From: Rhodotorula mucilaginosa
Lineage: Eukaryota > Basidiomycota > Microbotryomycetes > Sporidiobolales > Sporidiobolaceae
Length of the DNA stretch: 64,000 bases
Direction: 5' to 3'
NCBI GenBank assembly: GCA_034406715.1
Contig: CP137875.1
Coordinates: forward strand, 62,001-126,000
Part shown: one piece after another, positions 1 to 12,300 of the stretch
Position numbering within the stretch: position 1 is the stretch's first letter
Layout: each line of letters begins with the position of its first letter
Made by a program: the position numbers and the translations under genes
Notes under the pieces: generated by a model
The model's input: only the letters and a program-made list of their open reading frames with translations
What the model was told of the DNA's origin: nothing
The model's database searches: none

Positions 1-552
1 CGTCTGTTGATCATCCTTGTACGGGCCCGGGCTGTTGAACGACTGAAAGCGGGCTTTCCTTTCGTGAGCTGCGGAGTGCGATCGGAGCTTGTCTCGCGAT
101 GCGAGCCCATCTGCCAGCAGATCTAGCTGCATTGCCGGCAACTTGAGGGAATCTGGTCAGGCAGCTATAGGAGCACAAGAGAACTACCTGACGAGGAGGA
201 GGCGAAAGGGGGATTTCACGTTACGTCGCTCGCGCTCGTGACCACCCCTCCGGAGCGACCAGTTCCTCCATCACCGACGGCCACCGTAGGTGACGGTCGA
301 TCCGCCAAGCCTGAGCGCCCGAGGCAGGTCATAGAGTGAGGAAAAGGTGCGGAAAAAAGGCAGCTCTCCCTCGTCATGGAATAGGGATTCCGATCGAAGG
401 TTCCGGCGTCGAACGTTCTGGTTGGCCTCGTCGCGCGGCGCTGGCTTTGGAATGCCTTGCGCCCGAGTCGGTCGAAAGCGACGGGCGTGGGGCGAATGAA
501 TGCGAGCCGCGCCGTCCAAGTCCGCCGCCGGTTCCCCCTCCCGCCTGCTCAA
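1..552. other. No gene recognised
   Basis: I see no reading frame with domain signature or convincing host codon bias here. The overlapping open frames on both strands are arginine/serine/proline-rich, as expected from GC-rich non-coding DNA. The right part probably holds the 3' flank of the RNase P/MRP subunit gene, which ends at 553. Confidence 0.5.
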
Positions 553-1251
553 TCACGCAGCATGCTGCATCTCGACCTCCTCAGTCTGAGCAATCGACTG
601 CCCCTTCTCAACAGCCATGGCTTTCATCCCTCGCGCCCATTGCGCGTACCCTCGTGATCCGTGCCCGGCCGGACCGACGAGGCGAGAGAGGTCGGAAGAG
701 TGTCGCAGGACGGAGAGACGGAAGGGCGACGAGGTGGCGAGAGGGAGGGCGGTCAGGATCGCGTGAGTGGCACTGCGCGACGTTTTCTCGAGGATTAGCA
801 AGGTCTCGGAACGCTCGCTTGAAGATGGGGAGGATGAACGGTCTCTCTCTCACCCTGCCGGGAACCGAATCACGACCTCGCTCGCATTGTCGTCCTGTTC
901 CTGCCCTCCTCCTCGTACCGGCTCGATAGCCACGACGTCGAGTTCTCCCAGTGCGACGGGGCCGCCCATGGTGCCGTAGAGGTCTTGCAACAAGCGCGAG
1001 AAGAGTTGCAACACGGTCGCGCGGTCGATCACTGTCGCTGTCTCCGTACCGCTGGGCTGGGCGGCTCCGGTATTCGCAGAGATGGGAGTGCTGATTGATT
1101 CGGCAGGGCCAGTTGAAAGAGGGCAGGGCAGAGTGCCGTCAGTCGAGTGGTCGATTCAAGGGGATGAAGTGGTCCAGACAGAGACTGACCAGAGCAAGCG
1201 CGCATAGTGATAGCGCTCGGCCGAGTGCGGGGGTGCTCGTGCAATGGCCAT
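553..1251 (-). CDS. Pop8/Rpp14-like RNase P/MRP protein subunit
   Basis: Three exons on the minus strand (1251-1190, 1090-854, 772-553) join in phase to 172 aa. The start was chosen at the ATG giving MAIARAPPHSAERYHYARLL, a short leader before the conserved core. The core (about residues 10-130) reads YHYARL, then an Rpp14-like helix ATVLQLFSRLLQDLYG, a strand LGELDVVAIEP, EVVIRFPAG and, after the last intron, ATHAILTALPLATSSPFRLSVL. This strand-helix order resembles the Pop8/Rpp14 small protein subunits of RNase P and RNase MRP, nuclear complexes that process pre-tRNA and pre-rRNA. Both introns are GT-AG (donors gtcagt and gtgaga). An in-frame ATG at 1377 would lengthen the N-terminus. The family call rests on pattern resemblance only; the splice model is firmer than the name. 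The gene is divergent from the JmjC gene. Confidence 0.6.
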
Positions 1252-1471
1252 CTCTAGCCGGTCAAGTGCTGCTCCGACCCGCTGTAAGCTGTAAGACTCT
1301 AGAGGGAGAGTTGACGCTGAACGAGAAGGTCCCCCACTCTCGGACGCTCGGCCGAGTCGGTCTTCATTCGCCCCCACACGTGCTCTCGCTACACTCGCTG
1401 CATAGCTTTAGGCAGACTCGAGTCGCCTGCTCAGTCTGGTTTAAGCAACCCGCTCCTGCCTGGCTTCATGC
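1252..1471. promoter_or_regulatory. Divergent promoter region between RNase P subunit and JmjC gene
   Basis: Only 220 bp separate the two divergent start codons, so both promoters must lie here (or overlap the first exons). I see no TATA box and no copy of the CGG-N5-CCG site found upstream of the repeated gene family. Confidence 0.4.
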
Positions 1472-3685
1472 ATGACGGCGTCAACGAGCTCTCTCCATGA
1501 AGCACTCGACCTCCTCCAAGCGACATCTCAGGGTGCGTTGCCGCCTCTGTAGCCCAGCTGTGAACCTGAGCCTGCATCTGATTCCCAGCCGAGCGATTGA
1601 TCAGCACACACGCACCCAGACCTCGACGCTTGCGGACCCGCCGTCGGGCGTCTCCTCTCCCGCCTCTCCGAAACTTGTCTCCGATGCACCACCGCTTCCA
1701 CCGCTCCGCCCAGCCATGATCATGTCAAGGACAGCGCCGCCGCCGCTGCCGCTGCCGCCTACCTGAGCGAGACGTTGCGCCAACTCGCCGACGACAAACT
1801 CAACTCGTTCCCGTACCACGCCGTCCCGACATGCTGGCGTCGACTCTACACCGACGCAGTCCTGTACGGCGCCATCGCCCAGCTCGCCCACGTCGCCAAC
1901 TCCAACGAGGAAGGTCCTCAACACCTGCTACTGCTACAGTCCATCGGACGCCTCGACTCGGCGATCGTGATCAGCGGGAGTCCAGGTCCGATGCGACTCG
2001 AGTTGGCGCAGTCGCTCATCTCGCTCGCTCAGGAACGACTCGCGGCAGCACCGTCTAGACCGGTGGAGGCGACTACTTCTCCCGCAGATGGCGACGTCGA
2101 GGGGGAAGAGGAGAGGGAGAGGGAACGGCCGGCCAAGCGCCCTCGTACGACAACGAGGAGGAGCCCCTCTCCCCCTCGCACCACCACCACGACGACGACA
2201 GCAGCACCCGCAACAACCGAGAAACGGACGCACCCTCTTCCCTATATCCACGTCCCCCTGCGGGAACTCGCCTCCCTCCCGACATTCCTCGACCCGGCTC
2301 ATAACCCCGTCCATCGAGCACCTTTCATCGTCCGACGCGGGGCTGTTCATTTCCCCGCTTTCGATCCGGAACCTGATCCTCGCGTTCGCGAGTCTCCTCG
2401 AGACCACGACGACGACGACGACGACGACGAAAATGGCGATGAGGGGAACAGGAAAGCGGAGGACCACCACGGCGGCGGCGAGAAACGGTCCCGGCGGTCG
2501 CGGTGGTCCGACCTCACTTACCTCCGTCGACTAGCCGGACCAGGTCGAGTCGTCCCCGTCGAAGTCGGTGGGGATTATACCCAGTCGGGATGGGGTCAAA
2601 AGATGATGCCGTTTGACGAGTTTCTCGATTCGCTCGAGCTTGTCGAGCTTGTCGAGCTTGTCGAGACAAGGACGGGCGGGGAAGAGGACGGAGCGAGTTC
2701 GGCGAGGAGGAGGAGGATAGAGACGCCGTCTGGGGGCGATGACGACGAAGAAGAAACTGGAGGAGGAGGGGGACCAGCGTGTAACGGTGCGACAACGCCG
2801 GTTTCGACGAGAACAGCGGATTCAAATATGCACGAAGGCGACACGGACGGCGAGCGCCAGTCGTCGCCGTCCTCAAGAGCATTAACAACAACAGCAACAG
2901 CAGGAGCGGAACACGCCCCTCGGCGACCGATCTACTACCTCGCGCAACATTCCCTCTTTCGCCAATTCCCGGCTCTCATTTCGGATCTGCTGATCCCGGA
3001 CCTGGTCTACTCCCCTCCCGAGCACCACTACCCCTCTCCCTCCCTCGCTTCAAACGCGGGCAAAGAGACCTCGTCGTACGAACCGCCACAGTCCGAAGAA
3101 GGCTACGTGCTGAATGCGTGGCTCGGACCGGGCGGGACCAAGAGTGCGGCGCATACCGATCCGTGGTGGAACTGCTACGGTGAGCTTCCTTCTCCCCTCT
3201 TCTCTTCACTTCATCAGTGATCAAGCAAGCCGGCTTGCTTCTGGTTCTCTTTGCTGACTCTCGCTCGCTCGCTCGCAGTCCAGATGGCCGGGTCGAAATG
3301 GGTTTGGGTCGCCCCGCCCGAGTGCGGACCGTACATGGCTGCATTCGGAAAAGACGCTGCTCTCGGTTCCGAAAGCGACGACTACACTGGCGACGGCGAT
3401 GGTTCTGCAAAGCCGGACAGCAGCAGCACCAACGCCGCCGAGGAATACATGACCAACACTTCCTCCCTCGACGTGACCTTGCCGCCCTCTTCCTCGGACT
3501 CGGACAAACCCCAGCCCACCTCACCATCCCCGCCGCCGCCGTACCCGCCCCAATTTCTGCGGCACGTGCTCCCGCACGCGCGCCAAACCGTCCTTGAAGA
3601 AGGGGACGTGTTGGTCATGCCGCCGAAGTGGTGGCATGCCATGGTCGGACTCGAGACGAGTTTCAGCGTCTCAATGTGGTTCTAG
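1472..3685 (+). CDS. JmjC-domain 2-oxoglutarate oxygenase, JMJD5/KDM8-like
   Basis: Exons 1472-1532, 1620-3179 and 3279-3685 join in phase to 675 aa. The C-terminal JmjC (cupin) domain has the iron-binding triad: His and Asp of AAHTDPWWNCY (near residue 532) and the distal His of PPKWWHAMVG near the end, followed by the family-typical SFSVSMWF C-terminus. The segment YLAQHSLFRQFPAL before the HxD motif and the N-terminal CWRRLYTDA helix both resemble JMJD5, a Fe(II)/2-oxoglutarate hydroxylase of arginyl residues in chromatin or ribosome partners. Inserted between them is a long acidic/Ser/Thr-rich stretch (poly-Asp near residue 275, LVELVELVE repeat) and another near residue 600, so the protein is much longer than animal JMJD5 (about 415 aa). 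The upstream start at 1472 is chosen because exon 1 splices in phase to a helical N-terminus. Confidence 0.85.
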
Positions 3686-4456
3686 TTTCCGCGGGCATTC
3701 CCGGCTGCGAGGACTGCGACAGTGGTTTCGGCCTTTGTGACCTGCGGCGCGTCGCGGTTCTTTCGTTTGCGAAGCACTTCCTTTCACGCTGTGCAGTGTG
3801 GACAGGGCTGGCTCGCTGCCATACTTTACCATTTGCGCTGCTGCAGAGAGCCCCCGATAATCCTAACTCGCATCTCTTCCATCGTCGCTGCTGACGCCTC
3901 TTCCTTCCTCGCTGCCACGTGCTTTCGCTCGCTGGATCGCTAACAAGCCAAGACAGTGTAGATGGGTCACGTTTATGAGTCCTCAGGCCGCTGTCAAATG
4001 CGAGGCTTTTGCGGTTTGAGAAAGCAAGGTGCTTGCACGTGCTTGGCTGAAGTTACTTCTCTTCTGTCGCCAGCTTTGTCTCGCGCATCTGCGATCAGCT
4101 TTTCTAAGCCCCGCTTCCGCCTAATTCCAAGTGGAGCTGATATATGTTTTGATTGTGTTTGGTCCTGATTAATCCTAGAAGAGCGGACGTAAAGGTGTAG
4201 CAGCAAGGCAGAGTCGGAGAGTCGATTGTTGACGGAGCATCTCGGTCACCCTTGCTTCCACTTTTTCGGTGCCCCTTCTCCTCCCATGAGCAGCCTGCTC
4301 TGACCAATGGGTGTCACTATTCACTAGCTCTCAAAGACATTTACAAATTGCTACAGCGTAACCGGCACTGGAGGCCCTCTCTTGCTTAACACTTCGGGCT
4401 TCAAGCTTTGGAGTGCTGTCTGTTCCTGCTCCAGACCGAGGAAAAGGTCAACAAAG
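3686..4456. other. Intergenic, no gene seen
   Basis: AT content rises towards the right. The last 150 bp may contain the 3' flank of the minus-strand family gene that ends at 4457. No tRNA fold, domain or repeat is recognised. Confidence 0.4.
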
Positions 4457-5665
4457 TCACAAGCTGCAATTGGTGACACAGCTTGCTGTGTGTGACTTAC
4501 AGGTAGAGCTCCGCCGCCTGTGCGGGAGAAGGTCCCCGTCTCGGTGCAAGGGTGTTCCTGCACACCTTTGATCATCTTGCTCCAGCCATTTCTGTAACAA
4601 TGATGGCCAGAACCAAAGCTCAGAGGGGTCCTTCTCCAGTCTGCAGTCACAGTTCAGACCTGTATACTTGCCGTTAGCTGGGGATCCCAATAGCCCAAGT
4701 GCTTGCTGGCGGCTCTAACAGCCCTCTTAATGAAACGTAATTCGGAAACGTCCTGTCAGCAAACGTGGGCCATCAGCCTTGCGAAGCAGTCTCCCCTTTA
4801 CCACAACTTACAGGCAATTGAACATCTGGTCTGTTCAACTTATTCAAGGGCTCTTTGAGCTGCATAAGGAGGTACTCGCGATCCTGCCAGTACCATGCGT
4901 GATACTTGCTGCGGTCCACAGCCTCCAGGAGCTGCAGGAGATTCTCACACACTTCATTCCTGTGCGCAAATTCAGCAAGCAGCTTTATTCCTTGAGTCAC
5001 TTGCTCCCGCAGCTGCGTCCAGTGAATTGACTCACTAGTCAGCTCTTCCTAACTCTTGTTTACTCACCAAGACTTGGAATTAGAAAGGTGCAACTAACAA
5101 GCTCAAGTGTGTTTGCCTGACCCTGTAAGTCGGGCAAAAGTTCAGCTCCCTGACTGGCACTACCTCATCCTGCACAAGATGTCACACAGCTTACAGGTTC
5201 AGCAGCCTCGCTAGGGTTGGAGTAAACGGCAATGCTCCAATCAAAAACTGCCCTGAGGACTCGATCATACAGCTTCTGGTACTGTCAAGCGGAACTGTAG
5301 TGTCAGTAAGGAGAGAAAGAAAGAAAGAAAGAATTGAAAGACAACAAGTCCTTGGAAATGTTACTCACCAGTGTGTCTTCGTTGGTGTATTCGTCCAACG
5401 TATTGTCCTCCATCAGGCACTCTAACTCAACATGCACACACGAGATCATCGCCTCGCTCCAATCCTGGTAGTAATCTCCATTCAACCTGTTGATCATCTT
5501 GCGACCATGGTGAAAGCGCTTCGCAAATCGGTATGTCAACTTCCGAAACTCGTTCAGCAGCTGTCGCCGGGCCAGTTGATCTTGCAAGGCCTTCCATGCC
5601 GCGTTTGTAGCCTCAGGGTCGGATCTGTCCCGGAAAACCCGGGCGGCGGCAGATCGGAGCGGCAT
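4457..5665 (-). CDS. Repeated-family gene, copy on minus strand (unknown function)
   Basis: This is a divergent member of the multi-exon family that is tandemly repeated at 14.6-28.2 kb. The exons I can place are 5665-5369, 5281-5195, 5122-5099 (a 24-nt micro-exon, GQANTLEL), 5012-4812, 4752-4672 and 4591-4457, all phase 0. Exon 1 ends after an acidic tail. Exon 2 (YQKLYDRVLRAV...) aligns with the PFWxGSE exon of the other copies, exon 5 has WYWQDREYL in place of EWCxxDR, and exon 6 has IKRAVRAASKHLGY. The 18-nt exon 3 of other copies was not found; its absence keeps frame. The intron after exon 6 starts with GC (gcaagt). The C-terminus has drifted from the RQxxxY ending. A CGG-N5-CCG site lies 154 bp upstream. 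No catalytic motif or known domain is visible; the gene may be functional, but this is unproven. Confidence 0.6.
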
Positions 5666-5818
5666 TGCAAAGAAACCAAGAGCAAGTTTGCACTGTTGTC
5701 GGACTGAAAGGACTGAGTGTGAGCAGGACTCGAGGTTAGCTGCTGCTAGCTGCGAATAAGTGCGAAAAGAAAGGAAGAAAGAGAGGGCGAGGGAGCGTTT
5801 GGAGAAGGAAGCGCTGAC

Positions 5819-5829
5819 CGGACAAGCCG
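5819..5829 (-). promoter_or_regulatory. CGG-N5-CCG site upstream of minus-strand family gene
   Basis: Reads CGGACAAGCCG on the plus strand, i.e. CGGCTTGTCCG towards the gene starting at 5665. The same 11-mer precedes the tandem copies and several dispersed copies at a similar distance (about 90-250 bp). The inverted CGG/CCG pair is the kind of half-site arrangement recognised by fungal Zn2Cys6 factors; binding itself is inference. Confidence 0.5.
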
Positions 5830-5914
5830 CGGAGGTGCGTGCGCATGGCTCTGAGCTCGACACCGAATCTGCGTGGCAGGCACGTTTCAACAGACTATAA
5901 ATGCCTTGAGGCAG

Positions 5915-5990
5915 CGCTATACTGCCCATCAAGACTTCCGACCTGTCTAGGATGTCCTGAAGAAAATGAGCAAATGGACAAGAATGCCCC
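5915..5990 (+). repeat. Degenerate relic of the end of the TIR element seen at 30419-31613
   Basis: About 75 bp can be aligned with the left inverted end of the transposon near 30455-30535: both have an actgccc block, then gacctgtctag, an AAGAAAAT block and agaatgccccga in the same order and spacing. The copy is eroded and I see no second end, so it is a fragment. Confidence 0.5.
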
Positions 5991-6325
5991 GAGGCTTGCC
6001 GAGCTTATTCAGTGCGTCCGTGAATGCGCCACATCACGCTATCATGTTTTGACTGCCGCTCTGTAGCAAGCATTCTGCAAGATATATGTCTTCCTTGAGC
6101 AGAAACTGGGCATCTCCCTTGCAGCAAGAGTTGAACAGAAGCAAAGGAATCCGATGTCTTCAGAAACAGTAACCAAACTTTGTACTTCTGAAGATGGAAG
6201 TGAGCTGCAAGCGGCATACCAGAGAGCCTAGCTCTACAGGAGGGGATCAAGTCAAAAGTCGACGTGCGGCGGCAACGGCTCAGAGTGACACACGAAATTG
6301 ATCTTTGTGACAGGCTTGGATCGGT

Positions 6326-7075
6326 TCAAACAAGACGTCGAGGACCACCTGTGTATCTTTGTTGATAGACACGCTGCTGCCCGAGGGAGAGTGCCACTGG
6401 TGCACCATGCCCAGGAGCGTGGTGTGCGGCTGGCAAAGGATGTTTCTTTGCCCATTCCTGCAAGTCAAAGAGTAACAGACTGTCAGCTGTTGGATCTGCA
6501 TATACCTTGCAGAAAGCAGAGAACATGGAGTCACACTGCTGACTGCAATGCATGAGCAGCAGACTCACCCTCAGCGCAGTCGAGTTGGACTCGGGAATAC
6601 CAAAACGCTCATACGCGTGTTCGATCGTCCTCCTCAAGGGCAAAGTGAAAGTGGCTTTCAGGACATCCTCCTGCAGATGAGTAGTTGAGTCAATGGCCCC
6701 TCTCTTGAGTAGGACCAGGCACCAGAGGGCAACACTGCAACTCACACAGACGGTCTCGATTGCGTGAGCTGTCTTGGCCTGGTCGATTGCCTCCAGGACA
6801 GCCTCGAGCGCCTCAAGGACTTCCCGCCGATCTTTCCAGTACCAGTTGTGATATTCAGTCCTCTGCAGGGCCTCAAGGTATTCCCTGAAGGCGGCAAGGC
6901 TTCCAGAGCTCTGTGTGGTGAATTTGTCCTGCTTCTCTGTCAACAGCCGCAATCCCGTGCTGATCTGTTCCCGCAGCTGTACGCAGTGCAGTCATGCAAC
7001 ATTGTCAGCTCTGCCAACAAGGAACAGATTTTGAAGTGTGTGAGGACCAACCAGTTTGTTCGAGTCCTCCTTTCC
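6326..7075 (-). pseudogene. Repeated-family gene, 5'-truncated copy
   Basis: Exons 4-7 of the repeated family remain: 7075-7052 (24-nt micro-exon, GKEDSNKL), 6976-6746 (231 nt), 6670-6569 (102 nt) and 6457-6326, all phase 0 with good splice signals. Exon 5 shows YHNWYWKDRREVLEALEAVLEAI, shortened here to the key WYWKDR core; exon 6 ends HAYERFGI; exon 7 carries the C-terminal block LGQQRVYQQRY. Exons 1-3 are not recognisable in the 340 bp before the divergent E2 gene, and no CGG-N5-CCG site is present. The frame is also open through the introns from 6952 to 6326, so a read-through product is possible. Probably a gene remnant next to the E2 promoter. Confidence 0.55.
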
Positions 7076-7415
7076 CTACAGATTGGGGAAGCAGCGGAAC
7101 CGGACGTCGAGATGAACGGTGAGCGCCGGAGGGGAGGCGGCTGAACGCGACACCAACTTGGGAGGGAAGACGCGTTCGTGAGCCAGCCATAACTTGGTCG
7201 CCACTTGACTGCAGACACAGACGCGCACTTCCGAGCTGCCACAGATTCGCTAGCTCTCGAGACTGTCTCCAATTCCGGCAAAGGACAGCAGACGCCACCA
7301 CCGATCGCGTCCTCCACACGCGACTCTCTCTCCGTCGAACCTCTCTGCTCCTACCCGCATAGCTCCAAGCCCAGCCCAGACTAGACGCTTGCATTCGGAG
7401 CTCAAGAATCACGGC

Positions 7416-8483
7416 ATGGCGACTTCTGCAGCGGCGTTGCAGCTCACGAGGCAGTTGAACCGTCCGTCTCCCCTTTCTCATCCCGACTCCTTCCACCCCC
7501 TCGCGTACTCCTCGATCGGCACACGAGGGTGCGTGACATCCAACACGGCAGTGCTGACACGCTCCTCCTCGCCCTGTCCCGCGCCCCCCACAACACAACG
7601 CCAACAGAACTGCGCAAGAACCCCGTCGAAGGGTTCTCGGCCGGGTTGGTCGACGACGACAACATCTTTGAGTGGGAGATCACCATCTTTGGGTGAGCCC
7701 CGTAACTCTCTGCCATCTTGAATCTACGCGAAACTCACCTCCCGTCGGGACAGCCCGCCCGATTCGCTGTACGAGGGCGCGTTCCTGCGCGCCGTCATGA
7801 CCTTCCCGCCTGATTTCCCCCTCCGACCTCCCAAGATGAAGTTCCTCACCGAGATGTGGCACCCGAACGGTGAGTGCCCCCTTGCTGTCGGATTTGCAGG
7901 GGGAGGTCGGAATTTGGTACTGATCGCCGAGCGCTCCCGACCCCACCCTCGCCGCCGCGCGCAGTGTACAAGAACGGAGAACTGTGCATCTCGATCTTGC
8001 ACGAGCCGGGCGCGGACCAGTACGGGTACGAGGACGCCGGAGAGAGGTGGTTGCCCGTCCACACGGTCGAGTCGATTGTGCGTTTCTCTCTCTCTTTTGC
8101 CGTAATCTGCTCACAACTGCCCCAAGCGCCCGGAAACTGATCTCTCTACATCTGCGCTGTTCTGTTTCCACGCGAAACAGCTCATCTCGGTCATCTCGCT
8201 GCTGAGCCAAGACACTCCCGATATCAACTCGCCCGCCAACGTCGACGCCGCCGTACGTTCTTCCTCTCTTAGACTCTACTGCCAAGCACTCGACCGCTTG
8301 TTCGCCGCAAGCGGTCCTGCTTGTAAGCATGGTAGGGAGCAAGAGGAGAACATCGCTGCTGATACACCTCCTTCACCCTCTCGCCACCGCGCGCGGGCGC
8401 AGAAGGAAGTGCGCGAAGACATTGCGACGTACCGCAAAAAAGTTCGTCGGCTCGCGCGCCGCTCCGCCGAGGAAGGGTTCTAA
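7416..8483 (+). CDS. UBC7: Ubiquitin-conjugating enzyme E2, Ubc7/UBE2G type
   Basis: Six exons (7416-7461, 7608-7692, 7754-7869, 7965-8077, 8181-8252, 8403-8483) give 170 aa, the usual size for UBE2G proteins. The UBC fold spans almost the whole protein: [38 protein letters not shown], the active-site context [16 protein letters not shown] with catalytic Cys, then the extended acidic loop [20 protein letters not shown] that marks the Ubc7/UBE2G/Cdc34 class. Ubc7 transfers ubiquitin in ER-associated degradation at the cytosolic ER face, usually with Cue1-like and Hrd1-like partners. The first intron has an unusual donor (gtccgt) but restores LTRQLNQLRKNP exactly as in the family. Six exons in 1.07 kb is dense even for this genome. 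Confidence 0.93.
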
Positions 8484-9370
8484 AGCCTGAGGGCCGCCCG
8501 CTGTCGTCGTCGTCGGTTGGGGCTTCCCGCTGGACCCCCCTTTGTCGACGACTCGACTCGACTCCTTACTGCCCTCGGTTCCGGTTTTTTGCATGTTCTC
8601 TCCCCACGCCCGCGTGCTATTCTGTTTTGACGGTTTTGCTTCCTATGATCGATGATCTGAACTCGTCCCCCCTCTCTCGTCCCTTCCACAACTCGCCGTA
8701 TCATGTGTGTCTTTTGTAGCGTAAAACGCATTTTCTCCTCTCGCATTCCTCTCCCTGCCCTAGTTTGCCTTCCTCTTGTTTTGCGGCACCTACAGTGGTG
8801 CGTCGTCAGAGGCTGGGGTCGATACCTACGCCTATGGTATAGTCCGATCCGACTTTTCGGTCTTCGGGGCGAGGGAGAGCGGCCTCGCTCGCCACCCAAG
8901 GCAACTCGCCGCAGCCTCGCGTTGGCAACTCGAGCACCGACTTGCAACGAACAAGGCAACGGATGACTCTAGGCAGTCTTTCTTTCGTCCGCGAACTAGT
9001 TTTTGCTCCCGTAGTTGTCTTTGTTACGCGATGCTGTCCCTCTTCGACCGCTGGAAGTCTGTAGGGTTCTCAGCGGGGAATCTGAGAAAATGCCCGGGAG
9101 CTCCAAGCTGCCGCCGCCTTATCGTGCTGCTGCTGCTGTACACACCCTGCTTTTACACACGCCTTGAAGCTGTCGAGGGCAACAAGCACACCACGCCCAG
9201 CTGCACCTCGGCTTGTGTGCGCGTGCTCCCCCCGCGCTCTGGTCGAATTCCGCTCTACATCCCTCGAAACGTTGATCCGCCCCACTCTCTCTCTCTCTGT
9301 GATCGACTCGACCCGCACTTGCAAGGGCTGTCTCCGCTGACTATAGCCTTCCTGAGCTGAGCCCTTCTCC
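8484..9370. other. Intergenic, 3' flank of E2 gene and promoter region of MADS gene
   Basis: Pyrimidine-rich, with no domain-bearing frame. The 194-codon open frame in 8776-9360 has arginine/serine/cysteine-rich composition and no signature, so I treat it as chance. Confidence 0.4.
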
Positions 9371-12300
9371 ATGAGCGCCCGCTCTGCCAAAGGAGGTGGT
9401 GGTGGGGCCGCCAACGCCCCTCCTCGCTTTCACGTCGCACCGGAACAGGCAGCCCTGCGCGCTCAACTCGTACATCCAGACGCCGCGAGAGGCAAGTTCG
9501 GTCGCACCACCACCACCGCCGTCGCCGCTGAGGAGGACTACCCTCAAGATGAACCGAGAGGAGGAGGCGAAGTCCGGATGGTCAAGATGACGGGGAGGAA
9601 AGACCGTCGCACTACGAATTCACCTTCGCCTACCACCATGCTCGAAGACGACTTTATCGGCGACGACGACGACGACGAAGATGAAGAGGGAGGAGGCGCA
9701 TCAACCTCAACGGCGACGGGACCGACAACGAGGAAGGCGCGGTTCCCGAACAAGCGGAACGCGCAGAGCGTCGGGAGGAGAAAGATCCATATCGAGTTTA
9801 TCGAGGACAAGCCGAGGCGGCACGTCACGTTCACGAAACGCAAGAGCGGGCTCATGAAAAAGGTCGGCCTCTTTTCCCTCTCGCGCACCTGTCTCTCCCC
9901 CTGACGCGCCCTCGGGCGACTTTGTGTGTGCAGGCCTACGAGTTGTCCACCCTAACCGGCACCGACTGCCTCGTCGTCGTCGTCTCGGAATCCGGACTAT
10001 TGTACACCTTCTCGACCCCAGCCTTGAGCGGCGTGACCGACCACCCACGCGGGCGCGAGTTTCTCGAAGCGGCTTTGAGAGGCGAGATTCGAGGCGACGG
10101 GACGGGGGATTTCGATTTTGTTGCAGGCGGTGCTGATGGTGGAGGAGATGTGGCGGGTGCGGCGGCGGGCGGGGGATCAACGAGAGGCGAAAAGAGAAGG
10201 AGAGGAGGAGGAGGTGGTGCGACGACGACGACGACGACGGCGCGCCCGATCGGGACTGGCGAAGGGGACCAGCGCATGAACGAGCAGGAGCAACAACAGC
10301 TCCACCACTTGGGCGGGATCTCGGTCGAAAACGCCGCCGACGTCCACGCTTTCCAAACGTTCACGCACCCTCACCACGGCACCGCTGGCGGCGACGATTT
10401 CCAACTCGATCCGGCCCTGCACGGGTTGGACTTGCCCGTCCCGCCTCTACCGTATTCGCATCCGTCGCATCCGAACGCTCAGCAGCAACAATTGTTCGAT
10501 TTCCTCAATTTTGGTGGCGGCGCTTCGAGCAACGTCGGGGGCGGTGATCCTCCTCCTCACCAGCAGCAGCAACAGCAACAGCAACAACAGCAACAGGGAG
10601 GCGAGTTCGGAACTGCGATGTCGATGGCGCCCCCGCAGGGGTACACCACCACGACGACTTTCTCTCCCTCCGCACATTCGTTCTTCTCGCCGCCGCCGCT
10701 GCCGCCGTCCTTGCAACCACCACCACCACCCTTGACCTCGAACCCGACGTCGATGGCTCCTCACCATTCCCCGCACGACCACCACCACCACGGCCACGAG
10801 CACGGACGGCTTTTCCCGCTTCCTGGAGGCGGCGCGAGCACCTCCGCGACGACGACGACGACGGCGCTCTCGGACCACCACCTTTCTTTCCCTACCACTT
10901 CTTCGTCGGGCGCCGCCGGGTCCTCGTTGTTTGAGCATGGTTCGCTTGGGTTTCCCCTCGGAACTGGAGCGGGAGGAGGGACGAACCCTCTCCCTCCTCC
11001 TCCTCCTCCGCCGCACGCAACAACGTCGTTCGCTTCCTCCTCCTCGGCTCATCCTCCTCACATTACGGGAACGCCAGCAGGGACGACGACGACCACCGAC
11101 CGCGACCGCGAAGCCGTCACGCGCGCGCACGAACTGGCGACGAGATCGTACCGCGCCGCGTTGAGCGCCGCGGAAGCTTACACTTCGACATCCCCTCCGC
11201 CCGCTGTTGGTGGTGGTGGTGGTGGTGGTGGTGGTGGTGGTGTTTCTTCCTCCTCCCCCTCATCGTCTTCTTCTTCCTCTTCTCAGACGACGTTCTCGCC
11301 GAACGCGGGAGAAGATCAGGTCGCTCGCAGCGGTGGAGGTGCGAACTCGCACCCGAATCGCGGGAGGGGAAAGACCTTCCCGCGATTCGACCAATTCGAT
11401 ATGAACGAGTTGATGCTCGCCAGCGGTGGCGAGCATCTTGCCGCTCTTTCGAGCTCGAGTGCCAGAGCAGGCGCAGCAGCCGGGGGAAGGAGAAAGAGGA
11501 GCGCGGGAGCGATGGCGCTGCCCCTTGATGCGAGCGAGATGGGCTGGGACCGTTCAGCTTCGTCTTCGGCTACGACAATCACGGGGAGGAGGGTCCGGAC
11601 CCGCCTCCTCGATGGCGAGAACGAAGGCGGAACGATCGACTCGACGGGTCAGCAACAACCGCAGGAAGGTGGGGGCGCGCTCGACGGTCAGGGACAAGGA
11701 GAGGAGGAGGAGGAAGAGGAGGAGTCGGCCGAGGAGCGAAAGTTTAGGTGGCAGAAGGAGGCGAGAAAGGCTCTGAAGGAGGCGCAAAAGGTGCGTTGAT
11801 CAGGTTCTCACACCGCTCGGGTGACCTCTCTCCAGAGTTTTCGAGCCTTCCCACTGACTCTGCGGATGAATGCCAATGATCGTATACGCACAGAACCCGA
11901 CCATCCCTTCCTTCCTCCGCGCGCACGCCTACTCGCACTACTCCCTCCGCCCTTACCCACCTCGCTTCGACGCGTCCAAGCCGCTCTACTCGCTCGCGGG
12001 GGTGGACGACGCCCCGGCCATGATGTGGGCTTCGTTTGCGAGGATGTGCTGTCGCTCGGGGGTCGAGGAGAAGCAGGAGATGGTGGGAGCGGTGCAAGAG
12101 TTCTTGTCGAGGTGGTTGCGTGCGTTCCTCCTCCCTCCTCCTCCCTTTCTATCTTCCTTTCTCCCTTCTTGCGTCTTCACGCTAGTAGCCTTTGTGCGCG
12201 CAAACTATGCGTACTGACTTTGAGGTCGTTTGCGCCGCGCTACCTACCAGCCCACGAAATGCTCCGCAACCCTTCCTTCCACCCTTCGTTCCTCATCCCC

